Positions 6,096 to 9,561 of a DNA stretch of 9,561 nucleotides are shown piece by piece. The number at the start of each line of letters is the position of its first letter. The stretch's first letter is position 1. Position numbers and translations under genes: made by a program. A model generated the notes under the pieces. It ran no database searches and had not been told where the DNA came from. It saw only the letters and a list, made by a program, of their open reading frames with translations. The stretch is taken from contig JAMJFQ010000065.1 in NCBI GenBank assembly GCA_023544605.1, positions 1-9,561 on the forward strand, read 5' to 3'. The DNA comes from ANME-2 cluster archaeon. GTDB lineage: Archaea > Halobacteriota > Methanosarcinia > Methanosarcinales > Methanocomedenaceae.

Positions 6096-7085
6096 CTATT
6101 TCTTAGTATCTACCTTTCTCATAATCACAGAACCGTCACGCATATGCACTTTGATGTATTCTTCTTTTCTCGATCCAACTTCGTACTTGTGGTATAGCAT
6201 TGCCTCCAGCCGTCCCGTATCCAGTACTCTGCGCAGCATTTTGCTGTTCTCGCCGCTCTTTTTACCCGGTGCGGCAGGCAGGCTCAGCGACACTTTCTTC
6301 CTGGAATATATGGCGCCGCCAGTCATGTTTGCCCCCACATATCCTTTAGCATCATTGATAACAAGGTTGCCCGATTTCATGTATGCGCCTGCAAACTCAT
6401 CCACTGTACCGCTGACAACTACCGTACCCCCATCCAGCCTGGAACCCGTGTTCATACCGGCACTGCCTTTCACATACACAAAACCCCGGCGCATAAGTAA
6501 TCCTGTCCCGTTGTATACATCACCTTCCACGACCACGGTACCCCTATCCATGCGGGCGCCTATGGTACTGCGCAGGATACCGTCACTGATGGTCAGGATA
6601 TTTTCAATCTCATCAAGGGAATTGGACACCAGGGTATCATCTACAGGTCCGCTGCACATAATATCGGTAATTGAGCGGAATTTCCTGTAGCCGCCCTCAT
6701 CAGAAACCACTTCAATAATGTTACCCAGCGGCTCCTTCAGGGTGCCACTGACATACAGCATACCAGCCACCATGCCCATACCAGCCTCGGCACCTACATT
6801 ACCGTCCACGAATACCCGGCCTGCAGGTTCGGGCCTTCCTGTGCCGCCAAGGTGCTTCAGGTCCGCACCCATGCCAAAGGCCAGGCGCTCACCCACATCG
6901 CTCTTGATATGGACATCGGCACCCTTTTTCAGGGCATCCACCAGGTCCCGGTATGTGTATGAACCCTCTGTCTGGTATGGTATCTGCGATTTTGGGTCCA
7001 GTTTCTGGTTCAGGTAGTGGAAATTGAACGTGTAATCGCACAGGTTATCCACCGGGGCTGTGAGGACAAGGCGTATCTCTTCCAT
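6096..7085 (-). CDS. GXGXG beta-helix protein, FwdC / glutamate synthase C-domain-like
   Basis: The 329-residue product is built on the right-handed beta-helix with repeating G-x-x-x-V-x-G units known from formylmethanofuran dehydrogenase subunit C and the C-terminal domain of glutamate synthase. Repeats are clear at about 88-115 (AGRVFVDGNVGAEAGMGM) and about 190-270 (GTVVVEGDVYNGTGLLMRRG, then GTVVVSGTVDEFAGAYMKSG and YVGANMTGG). An intervening segment at about 115-185 and a distinct N-terminal 80 residues are less repetitive. The family has no catalytic residues of its own and serves as a structural or docking subunit in iron-sulfur oxidoreductases. No other Fwd subunit is encoded nearby, so a separate complex with the adjacent ferredoxin is more likely than canonical formylmethanofuran dehydrogenase. 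The ferredoxin gene ends 6 nt upstream. The ribosome binding site is weak. Confidence 0.8.
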   Translation of the reverse strand: MEEIRLVLTAPVDNLCDYTFNFHYLNQKLDPKSQIPYQTEGSYTYRDLVDALKKGADVHIKSDVGERLAFGMGADLKHLGGTGRPEPAGRVFVDGNVGAEAGMGMVAGMLYVSGTLKEPLGNIIEVVSDEGGYRKFRSITDIMCSGPVDDTLVSNSLDEIENILTISDGILRSTIGARMDRGTVVVEGDVYNGTGLLMRRGFVYVKGSAGMNTGSRLDGGTVVVSGTVDEFAGAYMKSGNLVINDAKGYVGANMTGGAIYSRKKVSLSLPAAPGKKSGENSKMLRRVLDTGRLEAMLYHKYEVGSRKEEYIKVHMRDGSVIMRKVDTKK

Positions 7086-7091
7086 ACTGGC

Positions 7092-7469
7092 TCAACCGTG
7101 TATCAACATAGGGAGGCAGCGTGTACACACCCATTCGCTCTTCATGTCATGGCGCAGGGGCAGGAGGTAGACCTCATCCTCTCCTTTATTGCAGTTAAAG
7201 CACCTAATCGAGATGTCGGTCTTTTTGGGCTGGGCCTCTGCCTTCTCTTCATTGAATTCCAAAGTTTCACGCTCCTCTACGGTCATTGCACCTTCAGGAC
7301 AGATGCCGATACAATATCCCATGCCGTCACACAAATCCTCTGACATCACTTTTGCCTTGCCATCTATGATCTGTATGGCTCCTTCTGCACACGGTGCAAC
7401 GCACTTTCCGCACCCGGTGCATTTTTCTTCATCTATTGTTACTATGGTTCTTTTTACCATTGTTATCAT
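7092..7469 (-). CDS. Ferredoxin (4Fe-4S) with C-terminal zinc-ribbon-like domain
   Basis: The 125-residue protein starts with a bacterial-type two-cluster ferredoxin domain. The first motif is CxxCxxCxxxC (Cys17, 20, 23, 27). The second, CDGMGYCIGICP (Cys47, 53, 57), has Met50 where the second Cys normally stands, so the second site may hold a 3Fe-4S cluster or none. After a charged linker (65-85), a second metal-binding unit has Cys90/Cys93 and Cys115/Cys118, arranged as a zinc ribbon or rubredoxin-like knuckle. The protein should carry electrons in the cytoplasm, perhaps with the GXGXG protein as scaffold. ATG at 7467-7469 gives the full frame; a second ATG at 7458-7460 is an equally plausible start and would remove only three residues. 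Ribosome binding signals are weak for both. The gene begins 5 nt after the CGGC gene ends. Confidence 0.88.
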   Translation of the reverse strand: MITMVKRTIVTIDEEKCTGCGKCVAPCAEGAIQIIDGKAKVMSEDLCDGMGYCIGICPEGAMTVEERETLEFNEEKAEAQPKKTDISIRCFNCNKGEDEVYLLPLRHDMKSEWVCTRCLPMLIHG

Positions 7470-7474
7470 CTCAT

Positions 7475-7834
7475 TTAGTGGTGAGTGCCCTCAACCAGTT
7501 CGATACCTGCATCTGTTATCGTCTTTTTGATGGGATCAAGATGTGGACATTCGGGATAATCCTCCATCTGCATGCAGGAACTCAGGTGCACTACATCCAC
7601 TCCGAATCGCTTCAGGGATTTTAATAAACGATAGATGCGCCGTCCTGAACAGCCACCGCAGGTGAAATAGGCAACCATCTCTGCATTTTTATCATAATCC
7701 TTGAAATAATTCGTCCGTTTGTTGAATGCCATAAAACAGGCAACTCCGGGACATGCTTCTGACACGATGTCACACCTGATGACTGCGATCTTAGTGGGTT
7801 TTTTGTCAGTACTTTCTTTGGTAATTGTCCTCAC
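7475..7834 (-). CDS. CGGC-domain putative metal-binding protein
   Basis: The 119-residue product belongs to the CGGC family, small cysteine-rich proteins predicted to bind metal, with no biochemically settled function. The conserved cysteines stand in the usual order: Cys21 in AVIRC, Cys28 and Cys33 (ACPGVAC), the CGGC signature at 59-62 followed by SGR, and Cys87 and Cys96 in HLSSCM and ECP. The start is GTG 7832-7834; there is no other possible start before the first strand. A five-codon frame, MFKKR (7831-7848), ends in a TGA that overlaps this GTG, which could couple initiation. It is the first gene of the five-gene minus-strand operon, with TATA box and palindrome upstream, and so is the likely reference point for regulation. 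Confidence 0.85.
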   Translation of the reverse strand: MRTITKESTDKKPTKIAVIRCDIVSEACPGVACFMAFNKRTNYFKDYDKNAEMVAYFTCGGCSGRRIYRLLKSLKRFGVDVVHLSSCMQMEDYPECPHLDPIKKTITDAGIELVEGTHH

Positions 7835-7914
7835 CTCTTTTTGAACATTAGTTTAATGGAATGAATGAACGGTACAATTATTGATTGTTTTTGATCGATA
7901 TTTCCCTTGTGTTG

Positions 7915-7934
7915 CCAGATACTATTTTGTCTGG
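7915..7934. promoter_or_regulatory. Operator-like palindrome at the redox operon promoter
   Basis: The 20-bp element has arms CCAGATA and TGTCTGG (7 pairs including one G-T) around a 6-nt centre. It lies between the minus-strand TATA box (7939-7947) and the expected transcription start near 7917. Binding there would block the preinitiation complex, the usual mode of archaeal repressors, so redox or metal-responsive repression of the operon is a reasonable inference. Confidence 0.5.
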
Positions 7935-7938
7935 AACG

Positions 7939-7947
7939 GATATAAGG
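7939..7947 (-). promoter_or_regulatory. TATA box of the five-gene redox operon
   Basis: On the minus strand the sequence reads ccttatatcc, the best TATA match upstream of the CGGC gene. Transcription would begin near 7917 and leave a leader of about 80 nt. No other promoter-like sequence is visible between the five tightly packed genes, so this probably drives them all. Confidence 0.5.
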
Positions 7948-8028
7948 GTTTTTGACTATTATCAACATAACAATGATAACTAAAGAACTCTGTTTTCCAA
8001 ATAGTTTTAGTTCAAAAGGAATAGAGAA

Positions 8029-8044
8029 TATATCAAGTGATATA
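8029..8044. promoter_or_regulatory. Short perfect palindrome, possible regulator site
   Basis: TATATCA (8029-8035) and TGATATA (8038-8044) are perfect inverted arms with a 2-bp spacer. The site lies about 100 bp from the operon TATA box and the same distance from the channel TATA-like string. It could be a dimer-binding site, but AT-rich palindromes of this size also arise by chance. Confidence 0.3.
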
Positions 8045-8142
8045 ATGGCACTAAATTGGCATTATTTGTACTTGAACCCATGTTCTCCACAATGATAAGG
8101 ATAAGGTCGTTGCGTGCCGAAAATGAGTCTGTACCACAACGA

Positions 8143-8153
8143 GGATATTTTAA
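8143..8153 (+). promoter_or_regulatory. Probable TATA box for the potassium channel gene
   Basis: The string ggatattttaa lies about 55 bp upstream of ATG 8202, so transcription would start near 8175 with a short leader. No Shine-Dalgarno sequence is visible before the ATG. Confidence 0.35.
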
Positions 8154-8201
8154 TCAAAATCACTATGCTGCGGGGCTTACGATGTCTTATAACTGACGAA
8201 G

Positions 8202-8783
8202 ATGGGCTTTAAGGAGAAGCGTTCTCCTCTTGGAATGGTCGCCATTCGCATTGTCATTGTAATGACCTTTATTCTAATCCTTGCTTTTGTCATATGGTTT
8301 CTTGAAAATCATTTTGATCCGGGTGGAATGCTTGACCATAATGATCCGACTGGCGTGTTTAGCTTTATTGATGCCATATATTTCACCATGGTCACGGTCA
8401 TGACAGTGGGTTATGGGGACATCGTGCCAGTCACACCTCTTGCAAGGTTGTTGGATGCTTTTCTTCTCACACCCGGGAGGATATTTGTATGGCTGATGTT
8501 CATTGGAACAGCGTATCAATTCGTATACCAGCAACATCGAGAAGAAAGGGAGCTGAAGAAATTGCAAAACAAACGTAACAATCATATTATTATCTGCGGC
8601 TATGGCATGACAGGTCAGGCCGTTGTGGACGAACTGCTCAACAAAAAATATGATAGAGAACAGTTAGTGGTTATTGACAATAATGAAGAAATAATACGGT
8701 ATGCAGCAGACAACAATATTGCCGCAATACTTGGCAGTGAAAGCAAGGAGAACATACTTAAAAAAGCTGCAACCCTACTTTGA
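8202..8783 (+). CDS. Two-TM potassium channel with RCK domain, truncated by an insertion sequence
   Basis: The 193-residue product starts like a prokaryotic two-transmembrane potassium channel: TM1 at about 12-34, a pore helix at about 53-67, the selectivity filter TVGYGD (68-73) and TM2 at about 82-112. A charged linker leads to an RCK (TrkA-N) domain with Rossmann motif GYGMTG (133-138) and the acidic residue Asp159 expected to bind the nucleotide ribose. The RCK domain normally spans about 120 residues and is often followed by an RCK-C domain, but here the frame stops after about 65, at GSESKENILKKAATLL. The stop codon TGA (8781-8783) is the first base triplet of the likely insertion-sequence end. 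The pore is intact but the gating module is cut, so a functional regulated channel is unlikely. A 7-bp hairpin lies in codons 4-9 (8212-8228). Confidence 0.85.
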   Translation: MGFKEKRSPLGMVAIRIVIVMTFILILAFVIWFLENHFDPGGMLDHNDPTGVFSFIDAIYFTMVTVMTVGYGDIVPVTPLARLLDAFLLTPGRIFVWLMFIGTAYQFVYQQHREERELKKLQNKRNNHIIICGYGMTGQAVVDELLNKKYDREQLVVIDNNEEIIRYAADNNIAAILGSESKENILKKAATLL

Positions 8784-8856
8784 CAGTTAAAAAATCCAAC
8801 TAATCGAGTATGTCTACTATTTTGGCGGGAAAACCAATCTGACAGTTATAAAAAAT
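8781..8856. repeat. Direct repeat in the insertion-sequence end
   Basis: TGACAGTTA plus an A-rich run occurs at 8781-8795 and again at 8840-8856 in the same orientation, the second copy with two extra bases. Repeated short motifs near an insertion-sequence end commonly serve as transposase binding sites; here that is inference. Confidence 0.5.
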
Positions 8857-8879
8857 TAGCCTTGTTTATTAACAGTTTT

Positions 8880-9561
8880 CTATGTTATTCCTTGATTTTG
8901 CATCAAAATCATCTTATTTATTGGGTCAAAATTAGCATAAATATACTTTTTTGGCTTGTTAATTCTGAAATGGACGGTAACTGTCAAATTCATCAGGCTG
9001 TTTTTTATGAATTTTGTCGAAGTGGTTTTCAATTCCTTGATCTCATATCGTATCAATGAAATGAATAATTGAGCTAAAAACCCAATGATCAATGCTCCAT
9101 ACATGCTATCATCCGTGCATAAGTGTACTGGTTTTATTTCAATCTCATTTTTCATCGAATTAAAGATCTTCTCGATTGAATCCTTCTTTCTATAGGTTTG
9201 TAAAGCCTGTTGAAGTGTCAAATCCTCACTTGATTTGATGCAGAAAAATCCTTCTCGACCGCTAATAATTACCTTTTCAACGAGTTTTAGAGCTTCTTCT
9301 TCACTAAGTTCTTCGAGTTTCGTTTGATAAGAATAAGAAACATCAATGAGCACATTATTGATACGAAACTTCATTGGCAGCTTTTTACTGGTATCAATCG
9401 ATTTTTGTATCTCTTTCGCTTCTTTTAATTTCCGCAATGCTTTTCTTGCTCTGGATTTTAGCTGATCCCTCTGCAAATTCTCTGAAAAATAAAAATAATC
9501 TATGCTGCTGGGTTTGACAAATTTTATCCCGTAAACTCCTTTTTCAGCATCAACAAGCTCT
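8880..9561 (-). CDS. DDE transposase, IS4 superfamily (IS1634-like), C-terminal part
   Basis: The frame is open from the right edge of the window to TAG at 8880-8882, so about 226 residues of the C-terminal part are visible and the true start lies outside. A TTG at 9474-9476 is an internal leucine codon, not the start, because the frame continues upstream with plausible protein sequence (..GVYGIKFVKPSSIDYFYFSE..). The diagnostic part is YRKKDSIEKIFNSMK, which fits the Y-x2-R-x3-E-x6-K signature around the catalytic Glu of IS4-type transposases, with Lys in place of Arg as is common in IS1634 relatives. Next come a conserved segment (IKPVHLCTDD) and a hydrophobic helix (YGALIIGFLAQLFISLIRYE). 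It catalyses cut-and-paste transposition. No frameshift is seen in the visible part. Confidence 0.82.
   Translation of the reverse strand, partial: ELVDAEKGVYGIKFVKPSSIDYFYFSENLQRDQLKSRARKALRKLKEAKEIQKSIDTSKKLPMKFRINNVLIDVSYSYQTKLEELSEEEALKLVEKVIISGREGFFCIKSSEDLTLQQALQTYRKKDSIEKIFNSMKNEIEIKPVHLCTDDSMYGALIIGFLAQLFISLIRYEIKELKTTSTKFIKNSLMNLTVTVHFRINKPKKYIYANFDPINKMILMQNQGIT

Larger units (their letters stand above)
7835..8201. other. Divergent intergenic region between the redox operon and the potassium channel gene
   Basis: AT-rich region with no gene. It carries the operon promoter and its palindrome (7915-7947, minus), a second palindrome at 8029-8044 and a TATA-like string for the channel gene near 8145. 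I looked for box C/D RNA motifs here and found no convincing pair. Confidence 0.5.
8781..9561 (-). mobile_element. Insertion sequence, 3' end and transposase, partial
   Basis: The element runs from about 8776-8784 to beyond the right edge of the window. Its inner boundary is inferred from the point where homology to the potassium channel ends. The end carries tgacagtta followed by an A-rich run at 8781-8795 and a second copy at 8840-8856, with about 100 bp of AT-rich non-coding sequence before the transposase stop. The opposite end and the target duplication are outside the window. Confidence 0.7.

Noticed and set aside
5905..6690. Plus-strand open frame of 261 codons opposite the dodecin-like and GXGXG genes
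   Set aside because: Its product is Ser/Pro/Thr-rich as expected from reading codons antisense, and the minus-strand genes carry clear domains.
8085..8140. Possible box C/D RNA in the spacer before the channel gene
   Set aside because: There is an approximate C box (atgataa) but no proper D box at a suitable distance and no terminal stem.
1..9561. CRISPR array
   Set aside because: No regularly spaced repeats are present anywhere in the window.

Overview
The window reads as a chromosomal segment of a methanogen-type or ANME-type euryarchaeon. The archaeal signs are TATA-box promoters, an Lhr-type Ski2-like helicase, a tRNA without an encoded CCA end, and a GXGXG beta-helix protein resembling formylmethanofuran dehydrogenase subunit C. 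Assignment to Methanosarcinales/ANME relatives is inferred from gene content and style, not from a marker gene.

Layout, left to right. Positions 1-240 are AT-rich and hold no gene. From about 258 to 941 there is a small GC-rich island. It holds an unrecognised protein with a hydrophobic N-terminal half, a basic patch and a very acidic tail, whose reading frame stays open upstream of the first possible start codon, followed by a 46-codon ORF with a strong ribosome binding site. The island ends about 20 bp from the 3' end of a minus-strand tRNA-Val (UAC), a layout typical of integrated-element remnants. Positions 1037-1440 are mostly non-coding, with a TATA box for the tRNA, several inverted repeats and a possible 29-codon small gene.

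Positions 1441-4263 (minus) encode a complete Lhr-family helicase. It is divergent from a plus-strand endonuclease IV-like TIM-barrel protein (4607-5434). Between them lies a perfect 10-bp inverted repeat made of two back-to-back TATA boxes, and a second palindrome covers the start codon of the TIM-barrel gene.

Positions 5458-7834 (minus) form a tight five-gene operon. In transcription order it encodes a CGGC-domain protein, a ferredoxin with a C-terminal zinc ribbon, a GXGXG beta-helix protein, a dodecin-like protein and a lipoprotein thioredoxin. It has a TATA box at 7939-7947 and an operator-like palindrome just downstream of it. The content suggests a redox, metal or flavin-linked function that I cannot name; this is the most interesting unit here.

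At the right end a two-TM potassium channel with an RCK domain (8202-8783) stops part-way through its RCK domain. It abuts an insertion sequence whose DDE transposase (IS4 superfamily, IS1634-like) is transcribed on the minus strand and runs off the end of the window.
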